A model generated the notes under the pieces. It saw only the letters and a list, made by a program, of their open reading frames with translations, was not told the origin of the DNA and did no database searches. A stretch of DNA of 54,134 nt from a virus, in the IMG/VR virus record IMGVR_UViG_3300027749_003795, positions 1 through 54,134 of that record. One strand, 5' to 3'. Below are positions 11,601 through 17,400 of this stretch, in pieces. The position numbers and the translations under genes are program-made. Each line of letters starts with the position of its first letter. The stretch's first letter is position 1.

Positions 11601-12014
11601 GATGCAAGTGGCAAAGAAGTAAACTTCTATCAAAATGATAACGCACCAGGCGGCAATAGTTATTACAGAGAAAATGCAGAGATACAACCAGCAGCCGCAC
11701 ATTTATATGCAGACAAATATTTAAGAAAACTTAGAACCATTACCTTGGATGCCATAGTAAATCTTAAAAAATTCCCTCCACCTGATTTAATTAAAATGGA
11801 TGTGCAAGGTGCAGAACTGGATGTTCTCAAAGGTGCTCAGGAAACTATTAAAACAGCCAAGCATATTATATTAGAATTACAAATAGTAGAATATAATAAA
11901 GGTGCTCCTTTAAAAGATACAGTTATTGATTATATGGATTCAATAGGCTACGATTGTTTAGGGCTGTTTAGTAATAATGGTCCAGACGGGGACTATCATT
12001 TCGTGCGTAGATAA
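8643..12014 (+). CDS. Four-domain glycosyltransferase/FkbM methyltransferase
   Basis: An 1123-aa multidomain enzyme. Residues ~1-410 look like a GT-B glycosyltransferase (GLGGSESAV near the N-terminus; YPSVFPETFGISSLESLLYN, the donor-binding EX7E-type region). Residues ~440-690 are a GT2-type GT-A domain (ITIISPFYNCANYISRCI, DDASTDNS, LLDGDD). Residues ~692-905 are a second GT-A-like domain (ILIAIPTAKN, FSVDSDIAF as the DxD motif, CRHTGSF). Residues ~935-1123 are an FkbM-type methyltransferase (YDVGAC, AFEA, IKMDVQGAELDVLKGA). Such fused proteins are known from large phages and modify virion proteins or surface glycans. Directly following the fibre genes, it may glycosylate and cap fibre sugars; that role is inference. 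Confidence 0.85.
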   Translation: MKLAIIDIIGIPYDGNTVDNQGLGGSESAVTLMSRELNNIGFSVTVFNNCGIDHARSGNFNGVEYRPLSDLALDHEFDIVISSRTIIPFTKPEDYHRLGDGRAMPFQSMNLYDRVVSQAKMRILWMHDTFCLGDNLIEELATANRITDIFTLSDFHLTYVANCNHGRRRNFEVLKRKLFITRNGAQNFKTEVDINAKDPNLFVYNASVTKGMVPLIQQIWPRVKAHIPSARLKVIGGYYRFSESSEPDQQEKDWRIMSVDPRNQELGIEYTGVISQKEIADILTESSFMIYPSVFPETFGISSLESLLYNTPIITCRFGALEEIALEGACYLMDYAIEPNGLFPDINTTEQVDKFVNLTIQAYHNKYLHQQKQYYCNIVKDIAGWDGVALQWKQFMVYKLGNYLSRDEYRAVSKINCRVHKVWNRRFTNTIELENYKSGNEQSITIISPFYNCANYISRCIISVASQDYDNYQHILIDDASTDNSIEVILATLKVLPEDIRNKFTVISNRENLGAVRNQIQNIRTLISDDNIVMLLDGDDSLINDNTVLSYYNSIYDGTTEFTYGSCWSMVDNIPLISQPYPESVKQNKLYRNHHFNWILPYTHLRTFKKSLLNTINDDQFKDLNGNWYKAGGDGSVFYALIEAADPNKVKCITDVVYNYNDASPLNDYKVNGDEQNKNAREIVNKMNQQKKTILIAIPTAKNIEPDTYKSIYDLIVPDGYETTFQYFFGYNVDQVRNLIADWVVKGYDYLFSVDSDIAFAPDTLSKMLAHDRDVVSGLYIQRKPGQHILEIYEHTPTGGVVNMPYGKLKGRPLVEVAGCGFGCALVKAEVMRKIGYPQFKYHSAISINDTVSEDVDFCRKARDNGFTIWADPSILCRHTGSFTFNVDTAIPVINTTSEVIDIKQFLRALRDPYPFPPDHIEYLNKLKNDGVDPMVIYDVGACVLHWTDRVKTIWPEATVIAFEAADVHEFLYQEAGIQYHIGVLSDASGKEVNFYQNDNAPGGNSYYRENAEIQPAAAHLYADKYLRKLRTITLDAIVNLKKFPPPDLIKMDVQGAELDVLKGAQETIKTAKHIILELQIVEYNKGAPLKDTVIDYMDSIGYDCLGLFSNNGPDGDYHFVRR

Positions 12015-12022
12015 CATAAATA
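12015..12022 (+). promoter_or_regulatory. Late promoter element CATAAATA
   Basis: CATAAATA overlaps the end of the glycosyltransferase gap; expected start ~12028, ahead of AAAGGA and the nuclease ATG at 12044. Confidence 0.5.
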
Positions 12023-12043
12023 ATGGTAGTTCAAAGGACTACT

Positions 12044-12856
12044 ATGAAAAAACTACTAACTATTGCCCTGCTATTTGTAGCAGGATTGGCTCAAGCCTGG
12101 GACCAACGTGCTCCACTACCACCGGGTGCATGTCAAGTACATAGCCCTTACGGATTTGCAGCCACACAAAGAGCAGCACAACCAATTTGCCGTGAAGCAT
12201 ACTTAGTAGCATATGATGCTCCTGTTAAGATTCCCGTATATGTAGCGTATACATTACTACCACAAAATGCGTTAGGATGCTGGCCACGTACCAATGCGTT
12301 TGTTGCAGATCAAAGTGTACAGGGTGGTGCTCGTCCAGATGACTATGCTGGTACAGGTTACGACAAAGGACACGCAGCACCAGATGGCGATTTAAGTTGG
12401 ACACAGCAGGTAGAGTATGAATCATTCCTAATGACCAATATGTATCCACAAGCAGGATCATTAAATAGAGGAATTTGGAAATTATTAGAAACCAGTGTTC
12501 GTGGTTGGGCAGTTCAGTTAAATCAACCATTTACAATCTTTGTTGGTGCATTTTACGGTGCTGGAGATAAAGTAATAGGTAATGGTATAATTGTTCCTCA
12601 TGGATATTATAAAATTGTTGTTAATAACACAACCAAAGAAGTTGCAGGATGGCGTTTCCCCCATGTTGCACCTTATCCTAATTTAGGTAATGATTTGAAA
12701 GCATTTCGTATTCCTGTTTCACAAATTCAAACTGAAGCAGGTGTAACATATGCATTACCACCAGGATACAAAGAACTCAACCCAGGACAAGAATGGCCTG
12801 TAGATTTCGGAGCACTAACTAATGCAAAACGATCCCGATGCAAATCAGCCGACTGA
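12044..12856 (+). CDS. Secreted DNA/RNA non-specific endonuclease (NUC1 family)
   Basis: A beta-beta-alpha-metal nuclease of the Serratia NucA/NUC1 type: the YDKGHAAPDGD motif corresponds to the DRGH catalytic signature (general-base His), followed by the conserved FLMTNMYPQ (Asn that helps bind the metal) and LNRGIWKLLE. I choose the ATG at 12044 over an in-frame ATG at 12023 because it has AAAGGA at proper spacing and gives a clean signal peptide, MKKLLTIALLFVAGLAQA. The mature enzyme would be exported to the periplasm or be virion-associated. The family degrades DNA and RNA. Possible jobs are clearing DNA at lysis, scavenging nucleotides or blocking incoming competitor DNA; these are inferred. 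Length (~270 aa) is normal. Confidence 0.85.
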   Translation: MKKLLTIALLFVAGLAQAWDQRAPLPPGACQVHSPYGFAATQRAAQPICREAYLVAYDAPVKIPVYVAYTLLPQNALGCWPRTNAFVADQSVQGGARPDDYAGTGYDKGHAAPDGDLSWTQQVEYESFLMTNMYPQAGSLNRGIWKLLETSVRGWAVQLNQPFTIFVGAFYGAGDKVIGNGIIVPHGYYKIVVNNTTKEVAGWRFPHVAPYPNLGNDLKAFRIPVSQIQTEAGVTYALPPGYKELNPGQEWPVDFGALTNAKRSRCKSAD

Positions 12857-12926
12857 TAATGAATATCCGGTATACCCGGAGGACGACGGCACGGACAGAC
12901 CCCGTAATCCATATAGTCCAGCGTAG
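12822..12926 (+). CDS. Possible 34-aa acidic, proline-rich ORF overlapping the nuclease end
   Basis: An ATG inside the nuclease C-terminus opens a 34-codon frame of acidic, Asn/Pro/Tyr-rich composition (DPDANQPTDNEYPVYPEDDG). Its composition looks more protein-like than the arginine-rich competing frame. No ribosome-binding site is evident. It could be a real translationally coupled peptide or a remnant tail of an older gene; low confidence. Confidence 0.25.
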   Translation: MQNDPDANQPTDNEYPVYPEDDGTDRPRNPYSPA

Positions 12927-12957
12927 ATCTCACCTTAGGGACCGTTGTCGTCACGGG

Positions 12958-12973
12958 TGTGAGCTTGCTCACA
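12958..12973. promoter_or_regulatory. Perfect palindrome TGTGAGC-TT-GCTCACA (CRP-like operator)
   Basis: A 16-nt inverted repeat matching the TGTGA-N6-TCACA half-site layout of CRP-family operators. It lies in an unusually GC-rich 186-nt gap (12857-13042) with no convincing gene. It could equally be a short RNA hairpin. A further GGGAG/CTCCC hairpin is at 13012-13030. Confidence 0.4.
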
Positions 12974-13030
12974 CAGGCGTCCGCGCAATTGAACTGTCAG
13001 GCGTACTTGACGGGAGATAAAGTAACTCCC

Positions 13031-13038
13031 ACTAAATA
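13031..13038 (+). promoter_or_regulatory. Late promoter element ACTAAATA
   Basis: Ends 5 nt before the ATG at 13043, so by T4 geometry transcription would begin at the start codon; no Shine-Dalgarno sequence is present. Confidence 0.5.
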
Positions 13039-13042
13039 CAGT

Positions 13043-13447
13043 ATGAAGATTACAGAGTTATTAACTGAAGGTAGAGAATCTAAACAAACATTTGTTGATA
13101 TGTTCAAGAAGTTTCTTCCCTTGGCCATGGAAATCTTAGAAATAGATAGACTACCTAAGATGAACTTTGAACCTGAAATAGAGTCTGGTGGTCAACCAAG
13201 TTTTGGTATGTATGTTAATGATGAAAAAACTCTACATGTTGCTATACTTAATCGCCATCCTGTGGATGTTTTACGTACAGTAGCACATGAATTAGTTCAT
13301 TTTAGGCAAGATATGCGTAATGAACTTAATGATAATAGTGGTGAAACAGGATCACCTGAAGAAAATCAAGCACACGAGATTGCCGGTGTTATAATGCGTC
13401 ACTTCAATAAGCAACATCCGCAATTCCTACGTAGTCAGCCAATCTAA
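13043..13447 (+). CDS. HExxH metallopeptidase-like phage protein
   Basis: A 134-aa protein beginning MKITELLTEG, an N-terminus common in T4-like phage proteins. It has a zinc-peptidase type HELVH motif in the run TVAHELVHFRQD, then a downstream acidic/His segment (EENQAHEIAGVIMRHF) that could supply a third ligand. The family is widespread in marine T4-like phages as a predicted metalloprotease without a known substrate. The ATG at 13043 is chosen over a GTG at 12959 because of the typical N-terminus and the late element just upstream. Virion assembly protease is possible but unproven. Confidence 0.7.
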   Translation: MKITELLTEGRESKQTFVDMFKKFLPLAMEILEIDRLPKMNFEPEIESGGQPSFGMYVNDEKTLHVAILNRHPVDVLRTVAHELVHFRQDMRNELNDNSGETGSPEENQAHEIAGVIMRHFNKQHPQFLRSQPI

Positions 13448-13459
13448 ACAGCCGTAAAA

Positions 13460-13484
13460 AAGCCTCGATCTAATGCCGAGGCTT
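13460..13484 (-). terminator. Rho-independent terminator for the minus-strand block
   Basis: AAGCCTCG (13460-13467) pairs with CGAGGCTT (13477-13484). Read on the minus strand it is followed by a run of T, so it terminates the leftward operon; on the plus strand there is no T run. Confidence 0.75.
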
Positions 13485-13514
13485 CTGGACTACGTCCTAT
13501 ATATTTTTATTATA

Positions 13515-13784
13515 TTATTTTTTAGATGCAGTATTACTAGCATTAACAAATGAATACATTTTTTCTGCTGTTTCTAGAACTTTATCTAGTCCTGGGAACT
13601 CTGGCATGTCTATACGGGTAACTACTTGGCCAGTCTTTTCGTCTTTAGCAACTGACATTTCCCATCCGCGGAACTTAGAGTGATATTCTTCACTAACTAG
13701 TCCTTTGGCCATGTCTAGAATGTCTGTACGGATTTCGTAACCGTTCTTGTTGAATTTTACTTCAGGTGCTTTCAATGTTGACAT
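13515..13784 (-). CDS. Small unknown protein of the minus-strand block
   Basis: An 89-aa protein starting MSTLKAPEVKFNKNGYEIRT. The ATG at 13784 is preferred over upstream in-frame starts because AAGGAG sits just before it on the minus strand. No known domain is recognised; the sequence is soluble, mixed charge and ends ASNTASKK. It is the last gene of a four-gene leftward operon driven by the promoter at 14536-14564 and closed by the terminator at 13460-13484. Opposite orientation and sigma70-type promoter suggest early expression. Confidence 0.75.
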   Translation of the reverse strand: MSTLKAPEVKFNKNGYEIRTDILDMAKGLVSEEYHSKFRGWEMSVAKDEKTGQVVTRIDMPEFPGLDKVLETAEKMYSFVNASNTASKK

Positions 13785-13809
13785 AATTTTCTCCTTGTGT
13801 GTGTATGTC

Positions 13810-14091
13810 TTAGGCAGTAGCCTTCTTGCTACGTGTAGTTTTAGCCTCAACCACTTCTTCATTCTTAGGAAACCATTTATCGGAAATGGCATCCATAGAA
13901 TACTTTGCGATGTCAGTAAAGTTGTGTGCTAGCATTTTAGCAAACTCAGTCTGCGCTTCGATGTAATCGTGTGCTGCCTTGTTTAGCGTAGGATCAGTAA
14001 TGATCTTGTCTGTTAGGCCTCGTTTGGTTTCTTGGAACGCTTCGATATGTGCTTCGAGCGTTAGGTATGGTGCGAACATTTTATTAAACAT
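13810..14091 (-). CDS. Small helical protein, weakly phasin-like
   Basis: A 93-aa, probably all-helical protein (FAPYLTLEAHIEAFQETKRG, AQTEFAKMLAHNFTDIAKYS) with a basic C-terminal tail (TTRSKKATA). The helical pattern and the AxxxYIEAQTEFAK region recall phasin-family proteins of polyhydroxyalkanoate granules, but the likeness is weak. AAGGAAA precedes the ATG. It is the third gene of the leftward operon. If phasin-like, it could be a host-derived gene; otherwise simply an early phage protein of unknown role. Confidence 0.7.
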   Translation of the reverse strand: MFNKMFAPYLTLEAHIEAFQETKRGLTDKIITDPTLNKAAHDYIEAQTEFAKMLAHNFTDIAKYSMDAISDKWFPKNEEVVEAKTTRSKKATA

Positions 14092-14164
14092 TTTTATTTC
14101 CTTGTGTATGTGTCTAGCAGTAATTGTACTGCATTAGTATTTATATTGCAAATTTAATGAGCAA

Positions 14165-14299
14165 TTAAATCCAGCCTTTAAAATCTTCCATCATAAGACG
14201 TTTGGCACCTCTATGATCGCCACGCTGTGCAAGATGTGTAGCAGCACGGGCCTTACCCATGTCACCTAAAAAATTATAGATTGATTTTAATATTTTCAT
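14165..14299 (-). CDS. 44-aa small protein (MKILKSIYNFLGDMGKARAA)
   Basis: A short ORF with ATG at 14297-14299 and stop at 14165-14167. The start is preceded by GAGGAT, which overlaps the stop of the upstream gene, a sign of translational coupling. The protein is a basic, amphipathic helical peptide ending RLMMEDFKGWI. It resembles small proteins with an ARAATHLAxRGD..GAKRLM pattern found in proteobacteria and their phages. Function unknown. Confidence 0.65.
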   Translation of the reverse strand: MKILKSIYNFLGDMGKARAATHLAQRGDHRGAKRLMMEDFKGWI

Positions 14300-14301
14300 G
14301 A

Positions 14302-14475
14302 TTACCATCCTCTACGTGAATGCATCATATCAAATTGACGAGTTAGACGATCTACGTCACATGAGTTTTGTGGTGCGTTTCTGACAATGTATTCTTCTAA
14401 TGCGGAACTGTAAGTTTGTGGCTTACTGAAATTCTGAAACATCTTGTGGAAGTATTCAGCTAGTTGGCTTAACAT
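14302..14475 (-). CDS. 57-aa small protein, first gene of the minus-strand block
   Basis: ATG at 14473-14475 with GGAGAAAAAT just upstream. The protein contains an ALEEYIVRNAPQNSCDVDRL segment and ends MMHSRRGW; similar short proteins with an ALExYI...P...DVERL core occur in phages and proteobacteria and recall the DUF3563 type. No catalytic motif. It is the first gene after the leftward promoter. Confidence 0.65.
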   Translation of the reverse strand: MLSQLAEYFHKMFQNFSKPQTYSSALEEYIVRNAPQNSCDVDRLTRQFDMMHSRRGW

Positions 14476-14535
14476 ATTTTTCTCCTGTTGTTAAAATATT
14501 GTAGAGACTCAGTGTTTCTACTAATATACTTATCT

Positions 14536-14564
14536 ATTTTATGCTGCAACCGCACAAAATGCAA
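14536..14564 (-). promoter_or_regulatory. sigma70-type promoter for the minus-strand block
   Basis: On the minus strand, TTGCAT (14564-14559) and TAAAAT (14541-14536) are separated by exactly 17 nt, upstream of the four leftward genes. Confidence 0.65.
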
Positions 14565-14598
14565 GTCTTTATTTTTCCAGACATCTATGTTACAATCT

Positions 14599-14606
14599 AC
14601 TAAATA
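14599..14606 (+). promoter_or_regulatory. Late promoter element ACTAAATA
   Basis: Precedes the TTG-started gene at 14627; expected start ~14612. Confidence 0.5.
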
Positions 14607-14626
14607 TCAATAACAAGGATAACGTC

Positions 14627-14926
14627 TTGAAAAAAGCAACTCGCAGCCTATTAGAAGAACTTAATTCCATATCGGAAAAGAAAAACAGTGAAGCCATAAT
14701 TGAAGCTAGGGCTACACATGTTATTGATAGTGCAATCAATCTATTAGCACTTATTAAGGAAAACTTCTCCGCAGAAGATGCTTATGAATTAGAACGTAGA
14801 CTAATTAATAGTATTAAAGGTGGTGATCCTGCCAAATTTACCCGTAGTATACGTAGATTAAGAGATAACAAAGAAACTGCTCGACATTTAATAGTTATAG
14901 AAGGTGATGTTAAAAACGACGATTAA
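14627..14926 (+). CDS. Conserved T4-like phage protein, TTG start
   Basis: A 99-aa protein read from a TTG (MKKATRSLLEEL) that has AAGGAT six bases upstream. The sequence is helical and charged: SLLEELNSISEKK, a THVIDSAINLL helix and a LERRLINSIKGGDPAKFTRSIRRL segment. This family is widespread in T4-like cyanophages and pelagiphages as a hypothetical protein. No motif identifies a function; a DNA- or head-assembly role is possible given its late element. Confidence 0.8.
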   Translation: MKKATRSLLEELNSISEKKNSEAIIEARATHVIDSAINLLALIKENFSAEDAYELERRLINSIKGGDPAKFTRSIRRLRDNKETARHLIVIEGDVKNDD

Positions 14927-14957
14927 TAGACCATTTGGTTAATTTTTTTCTAATTGA

Positions 14958-14965
14958 GATAAATA
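14958..14965 (+). promoter_or_regulatory. Late promoter element GATAAATA
   Basis: Expected start ~14971, giving a ~49-nt leader with AGGAGA before the ATG at 15020. Confidence 0.55.
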
Positions 14966-15019
14966 AAAACATAATAAGTTTCATGGGGAAACTTAAAAAC
15001 AAGATTAGGAGATTTTAAA

Positions 15020-15463
15020 ATGGCACAATTAATTAACAAAAATGCACAAACAGTAGCACCTTTTTTCAAGAATGGTGTATCACTACAATGGTTTGTATTA
15101 TCATTCCCAAGCACTGTAGCTACTAAATTAACCACAGACAACGCAAAGTTTCTAGATGGTACATATACAGCGGAGCAGGCTAAGAGTCCAGTTTCGACAG
15201 CATTACATGCTATTCAACAAGCATGTTCTATCGAAATGGTAGGTACAATTTCGGACTTGAGCACTAGAGAAAGTTCAGGCGGCGGCGCAGGACGTGATGT
15301 ACGTTTCGCAGTAGCAGCAGCTGGTGGCGACTTTGGTACATCTAAGTGGGACGGTACAAACAGCGAAAGCTTCGCTGCTTACCTACAACGCTTAGTTCAG
15401 GCTGCTGGAACAAAACAAGGTGTTAACCTAGCTAGCTGCACAGTGGCAGCAATGGTACTATAA
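15020..15463 (+). CDS. Putative abundant virion protein A
   Basis: A 147-aa Ala/Ser/Thr-rich protein (KNGVSLQWFVLSFPS, SPVSTALHAIQQACSIEMVGT, VRFAVAAAGGDFGTSKWDG). It is paralogous to the next gene: both share KNGVxLQ, SPVxxAL, IExxGT, FGTSxxDG and the C-terminal VAxxxxL. It has its own late promoter, a strong AGGAGA and a strong terminator, the layout of a highly expressed structural gene such as a decoration or tube protein. I do not recognise the fold. Confidence 0.75.
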   Translation: MAQLINKNAQTVAPFFKNGVSLQWFVLSFPSTVATKLTTDNAKFLDGTYTAEQAKSPVSTALHAIQQACSIEMVGTISDLSTRESSGGGAGRDVRFAVAAAGGDFGTSKWDGTNSESFAAYLQRLVQAAGTKQGVNLASCTVAAMVL

Positions 15464-15482
15464 TTTAAAAATTAGTGATAAG

Positions 15483-15512
15483 AAAGGGAGTTTAATAACT
15501 CCCTTTTTCTTT
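15483..15512 (+). terminator. Strong rho-independent terminator
   Basis: A 10-bp stem AAAGGGAGTT/AACTCCCTTT with TAAT loop, followed by TTCTTT, right after the 15020 gene. Confidence 0.85.
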
Positions 15513-15522
15513 GAGTAAATTT

Positions 15523-15530
15523 ACTAAATA
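15523..15530 (+). promoter_or_regulatory. Late promoter element ACTAAATA
   Basis: Directly after the terminator; expected start ~15536, ahead of GGGAGAT and the ATG at 15552. Confidence 0.55.
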
Positions 15531-15551
15531 TAAACATTCGGGAGATAGAAA

Positions 15552-15971
15552 ATGGTAGGAATAACAAAAACACATGAGACATTAGTTGCACCAGCGTATA
15601 AGAATGGTGTAACATTACAATTTATAACTATCACTTTTCCAAGTGCAGACCTAACAGCAAAATTAGGAAGATCAACTGCTGGTGTGCAAAGTCCAGTGGT
15701 ACAGGCATTAGATGCTGTTGCTAAATTAGCCAGTATTGAAATTATTGGTACTCCTAGATATGCTACTAGCAATACAACATTGACTATTGCCGTAGCAGCA
15801 TTAGGCGGTGCTTTTGGTACATCAGACTACGATGGCGACGGTGACAACGAAACGTTTGCTTTAGCATGCCAGCAAGCAATTGTTGCGGTTGCTACTAGTA
15901 CAGGTGCATTACAAGGTTATGACAATACTAATACCACAGTAGCATCAGAAATACGCGGCGTTGCTCTTTAA
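15552..15971 (+). CDS. Putative abundant virion protein B (paralogue of 15020)
   Basis: A 139-aa protein related to the preceding one along its whole length (YKNGVTLQFITITFPS, SPVVQALDAVAKLASIEIIGT, IAVAALGGAFGTSDYDGDGD). The DYDGDGDNE stretch resembles a calcium-binding loop and is absent from the paralogue. It also has its own late element, GGGAGAT ribosome-binding site and terminator. The duplication plus separate strong expression signals suggests two co-assembling virion components, or one virion protein and one variant. Confidence 0.75.
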   Translation: MVGITKTHETLVAPAYKNGVTLQFITITFPSADLTAKLGRSTAGVQSPVVQALDAVAKLASIEIIGTPRYATSNTTLTIAVAALGGAFGTSDYDGDGDNETFALACQQAIVAVATSTGALQGYDNTNTTVASEIRGVAL

Positions 15972-15990
15972 AATTAATTAAAGAATAAAG

Positions 15991-16017
15991 AAGGAAGTTT
16001 TTTAACTTCCTTTTTTT
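15991..16017 (+). terminator. Strong rho-independent terminator
   Basis: A 9-bp stem AAGGAAGTT/AACTTCCTT with TTTT loop, followed by a T run. Confidence 0.85.
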
Positions 16018-16021
16018 ACGA

Positions 16022-16029
16022 CATAAATA
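16022..16029 (+). promoter_or_regulatory. Late promoter element CATAAATA
   Basis: Follows the terminator; expected start ~16035, about 12 nt before the ATG at 16047. Confidence 0.5.
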
Positions 16030-16046
16030 TATTATATAGGTATATT

Positions 16047-16472
16047 ATGCAAACCATTGAAATAAAAACTTTAATAGATATAACAAACACCAATGTGTCT
16101 CGTCCCAATCAAGGCACACAACTTGAAATGGATCAACATAGAAACTTCACAACATTAAAACAATGTGCAGAACTTAGATCAATTATTTCTTATGATTTTT
16201 CACCTGAGCTGCAAGTAATAGATGTTAAAGATCAAGGATTTGGTTCTAAGTATAAAGGTAAACATGCTGTGTGGACTTTTAAATTTAGTCCTGATAGATC
16301 AGGAGCCTATGCTAACGATGATAATGATATAGGATGTTTACTCGAAGATGTACATGGAGTTCCGGTTGTTGAAAAGTTAACAGAAACGATAAATATCGAG
16401 AAGGCCATTTTCGAACTAATAGATGCGTCTTCCAAGAATACAGTTATCAAGGCAATCAAAGGCACAATTTAG
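16047..16472 (+). CDS. Conserved T4-like phage protein of unknown function
   Basis: A 141-aa protein (MQTIEIKTLIDITNTNVSRP, GTQLEMDQHRNFTTL, GFGSKYKGKHAVWTFKF, SPDRSGAYANDDND, TETINIEKAIFELID). This conserved block is familiar from marine T4-like phages, where it is annotated as hypothetical. It is soluble, with no signal peptide or membrane segment. It probably starts a late operon running toward the scaffold-like gene at 17885. Confidence 0.8.
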   Translation: MQTIEIKTLIDITNTNVSRPNQGTQLEMDQHRNFTTLKQCAELRSIISYDFSPELQVIDVKDQGFGSKYKGKHAVWTFKFSPDRSGAYANDDNDIGCLLEDVHGVPVVEKLTETINIEKAIFELIDASSKNTVIKAIKGTI

Positions 16473-16515
16473 GCAACAAGTTGGAAATTCGTACACCCTA
16501 AAGGAGATAGCTTAA

Positions 16516-16836
16516 ATGGCCCGAGAAGCACTAGCAACCGTTCCAGAACGTGTTAGCGTACTAGAAACAAAAGTAGATAACATAGAAGAAAAGATTGATG
16601 ATCTCAAAACAGATGTCAAGGAAATGCATGACTGCCTAGATCGTACTCGCGATAGTATCATGGATCAACTTACTGTAATGCATACAGCAAATGTTGATCA
16701 ACATAGTGATATGGCCAGTAAAATTAAAGCCCTTGAACAATTTAAAACTAAATGGGTGTATCTTAGTGCAGGAGCATTAGCAGCGTTAGGATGGATATCT
16801 GGACATGCCGAAACATTAATAGGCATTTTAAAATAA
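16516..16836 (+). CDS. Coiled-coil protein with C-terminal membrane anchor (XhlA-like)
   Basis: A 106-aa protein: residues ~8-75 are a heptad-rich coiled coil (VSVLETKVDNIEEKIDDLKTD), then one hydrophobic segment at ~82-98 (WVYLSAGALAALGWISG). This layout resembles XhlA-type holin accessory proteins and phage membrane-anchored coiled coils. AAAGGAGAT precedes the ATG. It may act in lysis or as a membrane tether; without a second lysis gene nearby this stays tentative. Confidence 0.75.
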   Translation: MAREALATVPERVSVLETKVDNIEEKIDDLKTDVKEMHDCLDRTRDSIMDQLTVMHTANVDQHSDMASKIKALEQFKTKWVYLSAGALAALGWISGHAETLIGILK

Positions 16837-16837
16837 T

Positions 16838-17191
16838 ATGCGTATAAAAGAATTAGTTGAAGCAGTACCAGTTGGGTCAAGTACACAACCTGTTGCTAAA
16901 CCAAATATTCCTCCTAACCAATCACCCGGTCAAACGCCGCCGGCAACAGGAACAGCACCTGCTACACCAGCACCAGCAACTGGAGCACCTACTACAGCGC
17001 CGACACCTGGAACACCACCCGCAGCACCAGCAACAGGAGCACCTCCTACAGCACCTGTACCTAATCCTGCACTACAGCAAGGTATGAAAGATACAATGAC
17101 TGACCTTGACAAAATTGCTGCACAAATTATAGCACTCAAACAACAACAACAGCAGATGCAGCAGCAAATGCAACAACCACCAAAAGTATGA
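16838..17191 (+). CDS. Ala/Pro/Thr-rich linker protein with polyglutamine tail
   Basis: A 117-aa low-complexity protein. The N-terminus MRIKELVEAVPVG has the short start motif seen on several proteins here; residues ~20-75 are Pro/Ala/Thr/Gly repeats (ATGAPTTAPTPGTPPAAP); the C-terminus is a Gln-rich helix with QQQQQMQQQMQQ. It is adjacent to and probably co-translated with its neighbours (1 nt gap before, 4-nt ATGA overlap after). Probably a structural linker or core component; no enzyme motif. Confidence 0.7.
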   Translation: MRIKELVEAVPVGSSTQPVAKPNIPPNQSPGQTPPATGTAPATPAPATGAPTTAPTPGTPPAAPATGAPPTAPVPNPALQQGMKDTMTDLDKIAAQIIALKQQQQQMQQQMQQPPKV

Positions 17192-17400
17192 AAATAGGTC
17201 AGTTATTATCAGGGATGCACATTGTTCTCACCAATGAAGAACAATCTTTTGTCCATAAACATAAAGATAATATATCTATAACCAGTTTGGATGAGCACGA
17301 GTTATGGCTTGCTCAAAACCTTGTACGCAAGGGAATTTACTCGATAAGTAAAGATAACCGAACAATGGTAAAACAACTAGATGAAACAACAACTACCTAA
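17188..17400 (+). CDS. Small unknown protein
   Basis: A 70-aa soluble protein (MKIGQLLSGMHIVLTNEEQS) overlapping its neighbours on both sides: ATGA at the start and 20 nt at the end with the 17381 gene. The overlaps imply translational coupling in the 16047-17854 operon. No domain recognised; similar short proteins precede structural genes in T4-like marine phages. Confidence 0.7.
   Translation: MKIGQLLSGMHIVLTNEEQSFVHKHKDNISITSLDEHELWLAQNLVRKGIYSISKDNRTMVKQLDETTTT

Noticed and set aside
12023-12043. Upstream ATG as the nuclease start
   Set aside because: The ATG at 12044 has AAAGGA in position and starts directly with a signal peptide.
12838-13020. 60-aa Arg-rich ORF in the gap after the nuclease
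   Set aside because: No ribosome-binding site, unnatural composition, and it overlaps the palindrome and hairpins.
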